Origin: Nocardia sp. XZ_19_385
Lineage (GTDB): Bacteria; Actinomycetota; Actinomycetes; Mycobacteriales; Mycobacteriaceae
Length of the DNA: 64,000 nt
Direction: 5' to 3'
NCBI RefSeq assembly: GCF_015355755.1
Contig: NZ_JACVEE010000001.1
Span: 1,922,001-1,986,000, forward strand
A model generated the notes under the pieces. The model searched no databases and was not told where the DNA came from. It saw only the letters and a list, made by a program, of their open reading frames with translations. Positions within the stretch are counted from its first letter, which is position 1. Each line of letters opens with the position of its first letter. This document shows positions 1 through 11,972 of this stretch, piece by piece. Position numbers and translations under genes: made by a program.

Positions 1-626
1 AATTCGCTGTCGGCCCAGCGTCTGACCAGATCCTCGGGCAGCGCGCCCGCAAGCAACATGCTGGCGTGCCCCACCTGCGCGGCGGCCTTGCCAAGGGTCA
101 TCTCCAGGGCCGAATTGACCCACAGCACCGGCAGATCCGGATCGGCGGGACCGGGCTCGTCGTGCTCGAGATCCGTGCCGCCGATCTGCAAACGTTTGAT
201 CCGCGGATCGACCTCGCTCACCGCGCTCGGTACGAACGCCCGGGCCTGCGCACCGCCGACCTCGACGGTGACGCCGTCCACCTCGTTCGCGGCCAGCCAT
301 TGCGCCCCGCGGGCGCGGCGGGCCACCTTGCGGATCCGCGACCGCTTCCAGGTGAGATACCGCTCTTCCCAGGGACCTTCGGGACCGACCCGCCGGTCCA
401 TGCACAGCGCGACCACCGCGGTCGCCGCGGCCGCCAGCAGGACACTGCGCGGCGGCGGATCCGCCTTGGGCAGATGCAGCACCATCTGCATGGCCTGCAC
501 CTGATCCGGATCGGCCGGATCGCCCGCGCCACCGTAACCACGCGCCAGCTCCGCGTGCCGGACGCCGAAATCCAGGTCCGGCGTTGGCAGTTCGGTATCT
601 ACCCCACCCGTCTCCGGGAAACTCAT
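1..626 (-). CDS. Peptidyl-tRNA hydrolase, PTH2 family (C-terminus cut by window edge)
   Basis: Starts at ATG 626 and runs off the left edge after 208 codons. The visible end carries MTLGKAAAQVGHASM, which matches the PTH2 signature (G-K-x-A-A-Q-x-x-H-A). PTH2 enzymes release peptides from prematurely dropped peptidyl-tRNA in the cytoplasm. About 170 residues precede the motif and look like an actinobacterial N-terminal extension. The start overlaps the stop of the upstream lipoprotein gene by one base (TGATG), so the two are probably translationally coupled. The frame was read directly from the sequence. The rest of the catalytic domain lies outside the window. Confidence 0.75.
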   Translation of the reverse strand, partial: MSFPETGGVDTELPTPDLDFGVRHAELARGYGGAGDPADPDQVQAMQMVLHLPKADPPPRSVLLAAAATAVVALCMDRRVGPEGPWEERYLTWKRSRIRKVARRARGAQWLAANEVDGVTVEVGGAQARAFVPSAVSEVDPRIKRLQIGGTDLEHDEPGPADPDLPVLWVNSALEMTLGKAAAQVGHASMLLAGALPEDLVRRWADSE

Positions 627-1102
627 CACACCACCACTAGCACCAAAGTAAATGTCTTCGACGGTTCCACACCTTGCTCCCAGGGCCGCTTGTATTCCAT
701 CCGCAGCTCGGTGACTCCCGCGGCATTGCCGACAAAGGTCCACACCTCGGTCCCCGGCGTACCAGGCATAACCGGCTGATCGGAGACATATTCCTTTTCG
801 CTGACCTGCCGCACCACATTCTGGTCGAGCGCCGTCAACTGCCAGCCGTAGCCGGTGGACGGGTTCGAGCCCAGCCGCACCACCAGCTGCTGCCCGGTGC
901 TCAGCTTGCGCTCCTGGCCGTTGTCGGCATCCGTGACCGTCACCGTACCTCCTTGCGGCACAGGCGTTCCCGATGTGCCGCTGGTAACCGGCGCCGAGGT
1001 CACCGGCGGAGCCGAGGAGTGACCAGCGTGTTCGTCACCGGTGTCGGTACCGCACGCGGCGACCGTCAGACCGAGCAGCAGTATCACCAGGGATTTCCGC
1101 AC
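626..1102 (-). CDS. Secreted lipoprotein, inhibitor I42 (chagasin) family
   Basis: A 158-residue product with a short basic N-terminus, a hydrophobic stretch and a lipobox ending in TVAACG, so it is probably lipid-anchored outside the membrane. The distal half has the I42/chagasin hallmark NPSTGYGW and a late conserved block, MEYKRPWEQG. Chagasins inhibit papain-type cysteine proteases by inserting three loops into the active site. The start chosen is the second of two adjacent GTG codons (1102), five bases after a GGAG; the first (1105) is too close to it. The inhibitory target is unknown in actinobacteria. Confidence 0.75.
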   Translation of the reverse strand: MRKSLVILLLGLTVAACGTDTGDEHAGHSSAPPVTSAPVTSGTSGTPVPQGGTVTVTDADNGQERKLSTGQQLVVRLGSNPSTGYGWQLTALDQNVVRQVSEKEYVSDQPVMPGTPGTEVWTFVGNAAGVTELRMEYKRPWEQGVEPSKTFTLVLVVV

Positions 1103-1202
1103 CACGTCTCCGTCCGCCGAATGACCAACTCGCCCAAGCCTACCGCCGCGAGCATCGAGTAACCGCTGGGCAACCCGTCGATCGGGCCGTGTCGGAGCTT
1201 CC

Positions 1203-2492
<1,290 letters not shown>

Positions 2493-2520
2493 CTAAAGGG
2501 GCGTAACCAGGTCTTCAAAC

Positions 2521-2557
2521 ACGTGTGCACCCGCTGATGACCAGCAGGTGCACACGT
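2521..2557 (-). terminator. Hairpin terminator after ctaD
   Basis: ACGTGTGCACC (2521-2531) is perfectly repeated in inverse at 2547-2557, with an inner GCTG/CAGC pairing in the loop. It lies 15 bases beyond the ctaD stop and 70 bases before the serB start. There is no long U-run, as is common for actinobacterial terminators. Confidence 0.7.
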
Positions 2558-2571
2558 AGTCGTCGTGAATA

Positions 2572-4311
2572 CTACTTAGTTGCTACCGCGTCCTCGGTGA
2601 CCGCGTGCGAGTGCTTGCCCGAGCCCCAGCCCACGTGCGCCTCGGCGCGCATGCGCTCGACCATGTGCGGGTAGTGCAGCTCGAACGCGGGACGCTCGGA
2701 GCGGATGCGCGGCAGCTCGTAGAAGTTGTGCCGCGGCGGCGGGCAGGTGGTGGCCCACTCCAGCGAGTTGCCGTAACCCCACGGGTCGTCCACGGTGACA
2801 ACCTCACCGTAGCGGTAGCTCTTGAAGACGTTCCAGACGAACGGCAGCATCGAGGCGCCCAGGATGAACGCGCCGATCGTGGAGATCGTGTTCAGCGCGG
2901 TGAACCCGTCCGAGGGCAGGTAGTCGGCGTAGCGACGCGGCATGCCCTCGGCGCCCAGCCAGTGCTGCACCAGGAAGGTGGTGTGGAAGCCGACGAAGGT
3001 GGTCCAGAAGTGCCACTTGCCGAGGCGCTCGTCCATCATCCGGCCGGTCATCTTCGGGAACCAGAAGTAGATGCCCGCGAAGGTGGCGAACACGATGGTG
3101 CCGAAGAGCACGTAGTGGAAGTGCGCGACCACGAAGTACGAGTCGGTGACGTGGAAGTCCAGCGGCGGCGAAGCCAGGATGACACCCGACAGACCACCGA
3201 AGAGGAAGGTCACCAGGAAGCCGATCGACCACAGCATCGGCGTCTCGAACGTCAACTGACCTCGCCACATGGTGCCGATCCAGTTGAAGAACTTCACACC
3301 GGTCGGAACCGCGATCAAGAAGGTCATGAACGAGAAGTACGGCAGCAGCACGGCGCCGGTGGCGTACATGTGGTGCGCCCACACCGCGATGGACAGGGCG
3401 GCGATACCGAGCGTCGCGTAGACCAGCGTGGTGTATCCGAAGATCGGCTTGCGCGAGAACACCGGGTAGATCTCGGAGACGATGCCGAAGAACGGCAGCG
3501 CGATGATGTACACCTCGGGGTGGCCGAAGAACCAGAACAGGTGCTGCCAGAGCAGGACGCCGCCGGTGGCCGGGTCGTAGATGTGACCACCCAGGTGGCG
3601 GTCCACGGCCAGACCCATCAGGGCGGCGGTCAGCAGCGGGAACGCCAGCAGGACAAGGACGCTGGTGACGGCGATGTTCCAGGTGAAGATCGGCATCCGG
3701 AACATGGTCATACCGGGGGCGCGCAAAACCACCACGGTGGTGAGCATGTTGACACCACCGAGGATGGTGCCCAGACCGGACACGGCCAGACCCATGATCC
3801 ACAGGTCACCACCGACGCCGGGCGAGTGCACGATGTCGGTCAGCGGCGAGTAGGCCGTCCAGCCGAAGTCGGCCGCGCCGCCCGGGGTGATGAAGCCCGC
3901 CGTGGCCATGGTCGCGCCGAACAGGTACAGCCAGTAGCTGAACGCGTTCAGGCGCGGGAAGGCGACGTCGGGGGCACCGATCTGCAGCGGCAGAATGATA
4001 TTGGCGAAGCCGAAGACGATGGCCGTCGCGTAGAACAGCAGCATGATGGTGCCGTGCATGGTGAACAGCTGGTTGAACTGTTCGGCCGACAGGAACTGCA
4101 TGCCGGGGCGGGCGAGCTCGGTGCGCATGAGCAGCGCCATGAGACCGCCGATCATGAAGAACGTCATCGCGGTAGTCAGGTACATGACACCGAGGACCTT
4201 CGGGTCGGTCGTGGTGACCGCCTTGTAGATGAACGAACCCTTCGGCCCGGTCCGAGCCGGATACGGCCGAGTCGCTTCCAACTGGACTGGCTGGGGCTCT
4301 ACCGCAGTCAC
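2572..4311 (-). CDS. ctaD: Cytochrome c oxidase subunit I (aa3 type)
   Basis: Catalytic subunit of the aa3 oxidase in the bc1-aa3 supercomplex. It is a membrane protein with about 12 transmembrane segments, heme a, and the heme a3-CuB centre. Visible ligands and motifs are MHGTIM near residue 85, GHPEVY with the crosslinked His-Tyr of CuB, the WAHHMY histidine pair, and AHFHYVLFG with the heme ligands. The open frame extends far upstream, but the homologous protein starts at GTG 4311. That codon is preceded by a perfect AGGAGG at 4316-4321 and gives 579 residues, the usual length. It corresponds to Rv3043c. Confidence 0.96.
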   Translation of the reverse strand: MTAVEPQPVQLEATRPYPARTGPKGSFIYKAVTTTDPKVLGVMYLTTAMTFFMIGGLMALLMRTELARPGMQFLSAEQFNQLFTMHGTIMLLFYATAIVFGFANIILPLQIGAPDVAFPRLNAFSYWLYLFGATMATAGFITPGGAADFGWTAYSPLTDIVHSPGVGGDLWIMGLAVSGLGTILGGVNMLTTVVVLRAPGMTMFRMPIFTWNIAVTSVLVLLAFPLLTAALMGLAVDRHLGGHIYDPATGGVLLWQHLFWFFGHPEVYIIALPFFGIVSEIYPVFSRKPIFGYTTLVYATLGIAALSIAVWAHHMYATGAVLLPYFSFMTFLIAVPTGVKFFNWIGTMWRGQLTFETPMLWSIGFLVTFLFGGLSGVILASPPLDFHVTDSYFVVAHFHYVLFGTIVFATFAGIYFWFPKMTGRMMDERLGKWHFWTTFVGFHTTFLVQHWLGAEGMPRRYADYLPSDGFTALNTISTIGAFILGASMLPFVWNVFKSYRYGEVVTVDDPWGYGNSLEWATTCPPPRHNFYELPRIRSERPAFELHYPHMVERMRAEAHVGWGSGKHSHAVTEDAVATK

Positions 4312-4551
4312 TGATCCTCCTGAACTTCGGAACGAACGACAGTTCGCTTGCGCTCCTGAGATCGTAAACCGTGCTGCGACAGGCATCCGCACGGGTCCTA
4401 CGTTGTGTCGTATTCGACGAGCCGAGGGCCGTCGTCTCGCTGTTGTGTGCTGAGCGTTCGCACCTCGTCTGGCGTGCGACGATGAATCCTGGCCACCCGC
4501 GTCGTCTCTATCCGCAGAGAGTGTTCCACCACTTGATAGGAGATTGCGCCA

Positions 4552-5349
4552 ATGACTCACCCCAAGCCCGGCGACCCCGTCTGGGTCGATGTGTTCACCG
4601 CCGACCCAGACGCGAGCATCGCCTTCTACACCGAGCTTTTCGGCTGGACCGCCGAACGCGCCGACGAGGAATTCGGCGGATACATCACCTTCCGCAAAGA
4701 CGGCAAGGCCGTCGCGGGCGGCATGGGCAAGATGAACGCCGAGACGGACGGCCCTGATCAATGGACCGTCTACCTGGCCTCCTCCGATGCCCGCGCCACC
4801 GCCGAGAAGGCGAAGGCGCACGGCGCCGACATCGTCGTTCCGCCCATGGACGTCGCCGATCTGGGCGTGATGGCGGTGCTCGGAGATCCGGGCGGCGCGG
4901 GCGTCGGCATCTGGCAGGCCGGCACGTTCGGCGGTATCGAGACCGCCGCGCTGGTCGAGGGCGGCAAGTGGACCGATGCCGAGGGCGCGCCCTCCTGGTT
5001 CGAACTGCACACCCGCGACTACCAGCGCGCTCTGGACTTCTACCGCGAGGTGTTCGACTGGAACGACATCTTCGCCATGCCGGAGGCGCCCGGATTCCGC
5101 TACAGCACCATTCATTCGACCAGCCCGATGCTGGGCGGGGTGATGGATGCCACGGAGTTCCTGCCCGAGGGGCAGCCCGCGTCCTGGTCGGTGTACTTCG
5201 GCGCCGACGATGTCGACAAGGCGGTCGCGCGGGTCGTCGAACTCGGCGGCAGCGTGGTTTCGCCGCCGATGGATACCCCGTACGGCCGCATGGCCACGGT
5301 CGCCGACGTGACCGGCGCCCGCTTCAACCTCGGCGGCGACGCGGCCTGA
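4552..5349 (+). CDS. VOC-superfamily protein with two glyoxalase-like domains
   Basis: A 265-residue protein made of two similar halves (about 6-125 and 140-262). Each begins with a WVDVFTADP or WFELHTRDY strand and has an A-x-x-F-Y block, the beta-alpha-beta-beta-beta modules of the vicinal oxygen chelate fold. The same tandem architecture occurs in actinobacterial glyoxalase/bleomycin-resistance-like proteins of unknown substrate. A GGAG lies about ten bases before ATG 4552. It is transcribed divergently from ctaD. The enzymatic role cannot be assigned from sequence. Confidence 0.8.
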   Translation: MTHPKPGDPVWVDVFTADPDASIAFYTELFGWTAERADEEFGGYITFRKDGKAVAGGMGKMNAETDGPDQWTVYLASSDARATAEKAKAHGADIVVPPMDVADLGVMAVLGDPGGAGVGIWQAGTFGGIETAALVEGGKWTDAEGAPSWFELHTRDYQRALDFYREVFDWNDIFAMPEAPGFRYSTIHSTSPMLGGVMDATEFLPEGQPASWSVYFGADDVDKAVARVVELGGSVVSPPMDTPYGRMATVADVTGARFNLGGDAA

Positions 5350-5420
5350 ACAGTCGCCGGTCGCGCACGGGTCTGTGGTGCGCGACCGGTGCCATTCCGG
5401 GCCCATGTACCCTCTCCGGC

Positions 5421-6470
5421 ATGCCGGTGAGCGTCTTGGATCGCACCCGAAATCGCAGTCGCACCTTGGTGTTGTGCGCCGTGGCCGTCGTCGCCCTGGT
5501 CGCGGGCTGCAGCAAAGCGGACGACGCCAGTTCGATCGTCCGCACCACCACGAACATCGCCGGAGCGGGCGTGGTCGGGTTGGAACGCGACACCGCCAAG
5601 GCCTGCCCGCTGCCCAGCGCTCCCGATCAGGCGGGCGGCACCCGCAGCGTCACCCACGCCGCCGGCGTCTCGCAGGTATCGGCCGATCCGCAGCGCATCG
5701 TGGTGCTGTCCACGGCTGCGCTGGACGCGGCGTGCGCGCTCGGGCTCTGGGAGCGCGTCGTCGGCGCGGTCACCATCGACGGTCCGCGCCCGCAACCGCA
5801 GTACCTCGGCTACGGCGTGGTGCAGATCCCGGCCGTCGGTTCGGCCGCCCAGCCCGATCTCGCCAAGATCGCCGAACTGCGCCCCGATGTGATTCTCGGC
5901 GAAAGTCCGGATGCCGCTGCCGGTTTCGCCGGACTCCAGCAGATCGCTCCCACCGTCCTGGTCGGCACCGACGGCGGCTGGCAAGCCGAATTCCTCGGTT
6001 ACGCATCAGGTTTGGGCCGGGCGACCGCCGCCGAGCAGGCCCTCGCCGACTATCGCGTCGAGGCCGCGAACACCGGCAACGAGATCGCCGCCAACCAGAG
6101 CCAGGCCTCCGTGGTGCGTTTCACGTCGGGCACCGTCCAGATCCAGGGCACCGACAGCTTCGCCGGACAGGTGCTCGCCGACGCGGGCGTGCAGCGGCCC
6201 ACCGCGCAGCGCGCCGCCTCCTTCGACGTACCGCTTGCCGATCTCGAACCGGTCGAGGGCGACGTCGTCTACGTCATGTTCGATGGCAAGGACGGAAAGA
6301 CCTTCGGCGAGAAGACCCTTCGCTCCGACGAGTTCAAGGACCTCAGCGCGGCCACGGACAAGCGGGTGTTCGCGGCCGAGGACTCGGTCTGGCACGGCAA
6401 TGGCGTCACCGCCGCGCGGGCGCTGCTCACCGACCTGCGAAACACGTTGAACGGGTACGTCACCGACTGA
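5421..6470 (+). CDS. fecB: Iron-siderophore/heme ABC transporter substrate-binding lipoprotein FecB
   Basis: A 349-residue lipoprotein (lipobox LVAGC near residue 28) with the class III periplasmic-binding fold: a long helix connecting two lobes and [21 protein letters not shown] opening the first lobe, written here in part. Position and architecture match M. tuberculosis FecB (Rv3044), reported to bind siderophore and heme and to affect envelope integrity. No permease or ATPase is adjacent, so it must work with distant partners. TACCCT at 5408-5413 lies seven bases before the ATG and no Shine-Dalgarno is seen, which suggests a leaderless transcript. Confidence 0.87.
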   Translation: MPVSVLDRTRNRSRTLVLCAVAVVALVAGCSKADDASSIVRTTTNIAGAGVVGLERDTAKACPLPSAPDQAGGTRSVTHAAGVSQVSADPQRIVVLSTAALDAACALGLWERVVGAVTIDGPRPQPQYLGYGVVQIPAVGSAAQPDLAKIAELRPDVILGESPDAAAGFAGLQQIAPTVLVGTDGGWQAEFLGYASGLGRATAAEQALADYRVEAANTGNEIAANQSQASVVRFTSGTVQIQGTDSFAGQVLADAGVQRPTAQRAASFDVPLADLEPVEGDVVYVMFDGKDGKTFGEKTLRSDEFKDLSAATDKRVFAAEDSVWHGNGVTAARALLTDLRNTLNGYVTD

Positions 6471-6499
6471 GGTCCGCGGCGATCTGCCACAGTGTCGGT

Positions 6500-7519
6500 A
6501 TGGAGATCGTGACCTCACTGCCCGCCGACACGGGGCTGTCACAGGTCGCGCAGCGTATCCGGCGGATCGAGGAGCTCGGGTGCGACACGGTGCACGTCTC
6601 GGAGACGGTGCACGATCCGTTCGCGGTGTGCGCGCTCGCGGCCGAGCACAGCAGTCGGCTGACCGTGCGCACCAGCATGGTGGTGGCGTTCCCGCGCAGC
6701 CCGATGATCACCGCCTGTGCCGCTTGGGATCTCGCGCGCTTCTCCGATGGGCGGTTCCAGCTCGGGATCGCCTCCCAGGTGCGCGGCAATATCGTCGGCC
6801 GCTTCGCCATGCCGTGGACCGATCCGGTGGCGCAGCTCGGCGATTACGCCGACAGCCTGCGCGCCATCTTCGACGCGTTCCAGCACGGGACACCGCTGGA
6901 TCATCGCGGTAGTCACTACACCTTTACGCGGCTGCAGCCGTTCTTCAATCCCGGACCGCTCGCAGTTCCCGCGCCGACCGTGTGGCTCGGCGGCGTCAAC
7001 AACCGCATGTGTGAACTCGCGGGCGCGGTCGCCGACGGATTCGTCGCACACCCCACGGGATCGCACCCGCTTTCGCTGACCGAGCAGGTGTTGCCCGCGC
7101 TGCACGCGGGTGCGAAATCCAGAGGTCGGGGCCTGCCTCGAATTGTCGTGGTGCCCAAGGTGATTGCCGGACGCGACGAGCCCACGGTCGCCCGCGCGCG
7201 GCAGACGATCCGCAAGGAACTCGCCTTCCTCTACTCGACCCCCGCCTACCGCGGCACCCTCGACCGCCTCGGGCTCGGCGACACCGCGACCGCCCTCGCG
7301 GCCGCGGCCCAGGCCAAGCGGTGGGATCAGTTGCCGGAACTGCTCACCGACGAGATGGTGGCCCGGCTGGTTCCGCAAGCCACCTACGCGGATCTTCCGG
7401 ACGTGCTCGAGCAGTGGTATCAGGGTCTGTGCCAGGGGATTTCGCTGGAACCCCCACAGGATCCGGCGGACGACGCGGAGTTCCGCGCCATGCTGGACCG
7501 CATCCGCGCGATCGACTGA
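6500..7519 (+). CDS. LLM-class (F420-dependent type) oxidoreductase
   Basis: A 339-residue luciferase-like TIM-barrel protein. It has the early strand MEIVTSLPADTG, a HVSETVHDPF block, the conserved segment SDGRFQLGIASQVRGNIVGRF, given here as landmarks, and a late PTVWLGGVNNRM. Such proteins in actinobacteria usually use F420 or FMN to oxidise or reduce small substrates. The pattern fits the family with an extended C-terminal region. The start is ATG 6500, 29 bases after the fecB stop, so it may be co-transcribed with fecB. The substrate is unknown. Confidence 0.85.
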   Translation: MEIVTSLPADTGLSQVAQRIRRIEELGCDTVHVSETVHDPFAVCALAAEHSSRLTVRTSMVVAFPRSPMITACAAWDLARFSDGRFQLGIASQVRGNIVGRFAMPWTDPVAQLGDYADSLRAIFDAFQHGTPLDHRGSHYTFTRLQPFFNPGPLAVPAPTVWLGGVNNRMCELAGAVADGFVAHPTGSHPLSLTEQVLPALHAGAKSRGRGLPRIVVVPKVIAGRDEPTVARARQTIRKELAFLYSTPAYRGTLDRLGLGDTATALAAAAQAKRWDQLPELLTDEMVARLVPQATYADLPDVLEQWYQGLCQGISLEPPQDPADDAEFRAMLDRIRAID

Positions 7520-7520
7520 C

Positions 7521-8393
7521 CTAACGCTCCAGCCGCTGCGCCAAAGCGGTGCGCAGCACCGCGAGCGTGCCCCGCACAGCCAAACCGGCCGCGACCAAGG
7601 GTGCGAACAGCAGCCACGGCGAGCGCCGGTGGTAATCACAGTAGAAGCGCAGCGCACTGCGGTGATGCGTGCGCACCTTACGGAAGGGGGCGTGGCGCAT
7701 GCTGCCGCCCTCGCGGTGGCGGATCTCCACGCTCGGGTCCAGCACCACCCGCCAACCGGCGCGGTGCATGTCCAGCGCCATCTTCGTTTCCTCGAAGTAG
7801 AGGAAGTAGCGGGAGTCCATGCCGTCGACGGAATCGAAGGCGCCGCGCCGGAACAGCATGCAGCAGCCCGAAATCCAGTCGACGTCGCTGGGGGTGGTGA
7901 CGGGATCGCCGAAGTAGGCGCGCGTCGCGGGGTTACCGGGCCACACGCCGCCGAGCACCGCGTGGGCGACGCCGATCAGGAGCGAGGGGAAGCGGCGGCC
8001 GCTCGGGTACGGCGAGCCGTCCAACCGGGCGATACGTGGCCCGATCATCCCGATGCGATAGTCGGCTCGCGCCGTTTCGACCAGTGCGGCGATCGAGCCG
8101 GGGCTGAGCTGGGTGTCGGGGTTGGCAACCAGCAGCCATTCGGCGTCGGTCTCGGCCGCGCCCTGATTGATCGCCGCCGACAACCCGACATTCTCGCTGT
8201 TGCGGATCGCCCGGCCGCCGAACTCCTCGACGATGTCGGCGCTGCCGTCGGTCGAGGTGTTGTCCACGCAGATCACCTCGAGCGTGTACGGCTCGACCGC
8301 CGCGGGCAGCGACTCCAGAAAAGGCGGTAGATCCTCGGCGGACTGGTACGTCACGAGGATCAGGCCAACCGTTTTATCGTCGCGGTGCGGCAT
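7521..8393 (-). CDS. Glycosyltransferase family 2 (rhamnosyltransferase-like)
   Basis: A 290-residue GT-A enzyme. It starts with VGLILVTYQSAEDL, followed by the CVDNTSTDGS nucleotide-binding loop, a GLSAAINQG acceptor-proximal segment and the metal-binding ANPDTQL (a DxD equivalent). A WISGCCMLFRR block and FLYFEETKMALDMHRAGW follow, typical of WbbL-like enzymes. The tail has a hydrophobic segment that could associate with the membrane. It begins 13 bases after the MMPL gene on the same strand, so the pair may form an operon that makes and exports an envelope glycoconjugate. Confidence 0.88.
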   Translation of the reverse strand: MPHRDDKTVGLILVTYQSAEDLPPFLESLPAAVEPYTLEVICVDNTSTDGSADIVEEFGGRAIRNSENVGLSAAINQGAAETDAEWLLVANPDTQLSPGSIAALVETARADYRIGMIGPRIARLDGSPYPSGRRFPSLLIGVAHAVLGGVWPGNPATRAYFGDPVTTPSDVDWISGCCMLFRRGAFDSVDGMDSRYFLYFEETKMALDMHRAGWRVVLDPSVEIRHREGGSMRHAPFRKVRTHHRSALRFYCDYHRRSPWLLFAPLVAAGLAVRGTLAVLRTALAQRLER

Positions 8394-8406
8394 GCCGGCG
8401 AACCTA

Positions 8407-10530
8407 TCATTCCGACTTGCTGAGGCTGACTTCCCGTTCCGCGGGCTCCGCGGCCGGACGGGAGAGGGCGCTCGGCCACCAGATCTTGTCGCCGATATCG
8501 AGGGTGAGGGCGGTTACCAGGATCGAGCGGACGATCACTGTGTCCAGCAGCACGCCGACGGCGATGAGGATGCCCATCTGGGCGAAGGTGACGACCGGCA
8601 TGGTGGCGAACACCGCGAACGTGCCCGCGAGGACCAGTCCCGCGGAGGTAATGACGCCGCCGGTGGCCGAGAGGCCGATGAGGGCGCCCGCACGGGTGCG
8701 GTGTTTGCCGGCTTCCTCGTGCACCCGGGACATCAGGAAGATGTTGTAGTCGATGCCCAGCGCGACCAGGAAGACGAAGGCGATCAGCGGGAGGCCCGCG
8801 TCGGCGCCCTCGAAGCCGGCGAGGTCCCAGATCCAGCGGCTCAGGCCGAGGGCGGCGAAATAGGACAGGACCACGGTGGCGGTCAGCAGGACGGGCGCGA
8901 GGATCGAGCGCAGCAGCAGCATCAGGATGACCATCACGATGACGAGCACCACCGGGCCGATCGCCCGGTTGTCCTGTGCGACGGCGCGTTTGATGTCGAG
9001 CACGGTCGCGGTCTGGCCGCCGACCTTGGCGTCCGGGTCGGCGGCGTGCACGGCGGCGCGGGCCTTGTCGATGGTGACGTCGGCGGCGCGGCTGTCCGGT
9101 GGGTCGGCGAGGGTGCCCTCCAGGTAGAACAGTCCATCCTTACTCACCGGTTCGGTGGTCGTGGTGATGCCGGGCGTGGATTTCAGCGCCGCGGTGATCG
9201 CCTCGGACCGGGCCGCCTGTCCGATGACGATCACCGGGTTGCCGGTGCCGGCTTCGAAATGCCGTTCCAGGACTTCGGTTCCGTCGACCGCCTCGGAGGC
9301 GCCGACGAAGGAGTCCTTGTTGGCGATGCCGTTGGCTTCCAGGCCGGTCGCGCCCAGCGCCAGCGCGCCGAGGGCCAGCGCGGTGCCGATCCATACGATG
9401 CGCGGGCGGCCCGCGATGAACTGGCCCACCTTGGCCCACATGCCGGATTCGGTATGGTCGGCGGTGCCGTAACCGGGGTGGCGCGGCCAGAAGATCCAGC
9501 GTCCGGCGATGACCAGCAGGGCTGGCAGCAGCGTCAGCATCGCGAGCAGGGCCACCGCGACGCCGATGGCGCAGACCGGGCCGATGCCCCGGGTCGAATT
9601 CATCTCCGCGACAAGCAGAGCGAGCATCGCGACGATCACCGTCGCCCCGCTGGCGACCACTGCGGGGCCGGCACGGTGCAGCGCGACCGCCATCGCCTCG
9701 TGCCGATCCTCGTGGCGGCGTAGCTCTTCCCGATAGCGCGCGATCAGGAGTAGCGCGTAGTCGGTGCCCGCGCCGAAGACGAGCACGGTGAGGATGCCCT
9801 GGCTCTGCGCGTTCATGGTGAGGCCGAGCTGCGTCGCCCCGTAAACCGCGGCCTGCGAGACCGCCAGTGCGAAACCCGCTGCGAGCAACGGCAATATCCA
9901 CAGCATGGGCCCGTAGGTGAGCAGCAGGATGACCACGACCACCGCGGCGGCGGAGTAGAGCAGCAAGCCGTCGATGCCCTCGAAGGCCTCGCCGAATTCC
10001 GCGCCGTAGCCCGCGGGTCCGGTGGCGTGGAAGGACAATCCGTCCGGCCGCTCGCCCGCCGCGGCCTTGATGTCCGCAACGGCCGGGGTCAGCCGGCTCC
10101 AGCCTGCCGTGCCCATGTCGATCGGGGCCAGCACTTCCACAGCCTGGCTGTCCTGCGACTGGATCGGCCCGATCACCTTGTCGGCCACGATGTGCTCGAC
10201 CTGCTTGAAGCGGGCGGTGTCGGCGGCGATCGCCGCCCGGTCGGCGTCGGTGATGCCGCTGGTGCGTTCGTAGACGAGTACGACCGGTACGTGTTCGCTG
10301 TTGCCGAAAGTCTCTGCGAGCTTGAAGGCTTGGGTGGATTCGGCGCTGTCGGGCAGCCAGTTGACGCTTTCGTTCTCCTGGGCCCCGGTGAGTTTGCCCG
10401 CGAACGAACCCAGGGCGAGCAGTGCGATGATCCACACACCGAGCACCACCCATTTGCTCCGGCGACCGCTCGGAATCCGCGCGATTCTGCCGAGCAGATC
10501 CGTCATATCGGGATCGGTTGGTGCGGGCAT
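8407..10530 (-). CDS. MMPL-family (RND) membrane transporter
   Basis: A 707-residue RND permease with two halves, each holding one transmembrane helix, a large extracytoplasmic domain and a cluster of five or six helices. Landmarks are VWIIALLALGSFAG near the start, FGAGTDYALLLIARYREE in the first half and ALGIDYNIFLMSRVHEEA in the second. These Asp-Tyr pairs are the proton-relay motif of MmpL3-like transporters. ATG 10530 is preferred over the upstream ATG 10584 because GAGGGGG lies seven bases before it. Family members export lipids, siderophores or drugs. The linked glycosyltransferase favours an envelope substrate. Confidence 0.9.
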   Translation of the reverse strand: MPAPTDPDMTDLLGRIARIPSGRRSKWVVLGVWIIALLALGSFAGKLTGAQENESVNWLPDSAESTQAFKLAETFGNSEHVPVVLVYERTSGITDADRAAIAADTARFKQVEHIVADKVIGPIQSQDSQAVEVLAPIDMGTAGWSRLTPAVADIKAAAGERPDGLSFHATGPAGYGAEFGEAFEGIDGLLLYSAAAVVVVILLLTYGPMLWILPLLAAGFALAVSQAAVYGATQLGLTMNAQSQGILTVLVFGAGTDYALLLIARYREELRRHEDRHEAMAVALHRAGPAVVASGATVIVAMLALLVAEMNSTRGIGPVCAIGVAVALLAMLTLLPALLVIAGRWIFWPRHPGYGTADHTESGMWAKVGQFIAGRPRIVWIGTALALGALALGATGLEANGIANKDSFVGASEAVDGTEVLERHFEAGTGNPVIVIGQAARSEAITAALKSTPGITTTTEPVSKDGLFYLEGTLADPPDSRAADVTIDKARAAVHAADPDAKVGGQTATVLDIKRAVAQDNRAIGPVVLVIVMVILMLLLRSILAPVLLTATVVLSYFAALGLSRWIWDLAGFEGADAGLPLIAFVFLVALGIDYNIFLMSRVHEEAGKHRTRAGALIGLSATGGVITSAGLVLAGTFAVFATMPVVTFAQMGILIAVGVLLDTVIVRSILVTALTLDIGDKIWWPSALSRPAAEPAEREVSLSKSE

Positions 10531-10822
10531 CACAGTCCCCCTCGGTGCTGCGTACGGCCCGATCTTACGGGTGGAATCCGACATTTCCCGGCCGTCGTCT
10601 ACCCACCTTTACGGCTGCCCCAGGCGCTGCCGCGGGTTCGGCAAATCGCGAGGCGGCGCACCGACCACCTCCCCGCTCCGGACGCCGCGAACCGGCAAAC
10701 TGCAGGCGATCGATCCGGACCCCTCCGGACCGCCGCATCCACCCCCGAGCCCGTACCGCACAATAGGGAGCCGCACGCGGTCGTCACCGCCGGCAACGGC
10801 AGCGTGACATACACCCACGGCG
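10531..10822. other. Intergenic region without a supported gene
   Basis: The 5' flank shared by the MMPL gene (minus) and nrdF (plus). Short open frames are present on both strands but none has a convincing start and protein character. Only a small CCGGA/TCCGG hairpin was noticed. Confidence 0.5.
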
Positions 10823-11902
<1,080 letters not shown>

Positions 11903-11927
11903 CCCCCTGATCCCACTGGTCCACCAA

Positions 11928-11970
11928 CCGCCGAGCCGGTGCCGCTAATGCAGCAGCACCGGCTCGTCGG
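11928..11970 (+). terminator. Terminator between nrdF and the coiled-coil gene
   Basis: A 10-base perfect stem GAGCCGGTGC (11933-11942) / GCACCGGCTC (11956-11965) extends with one mismatch to 11928 and 11970. It sits between two convergent genes and can serve both strands. Confidence 0.75.
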
Positions 11971-11972
11971 AC

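Noticed and set aside
2605..4314. A 569-codon plus-strand frame opposite ctaD
   Set aside because: Antisense shadow of a certain gene; its product is Arg/His/Gly-rich without family features.
4312..5406. N-terminal extension of ctaD to 944 residues
   Set aside because: It would run through the divergent VOC gene; AGGAGG and homology fix the start at 4311.
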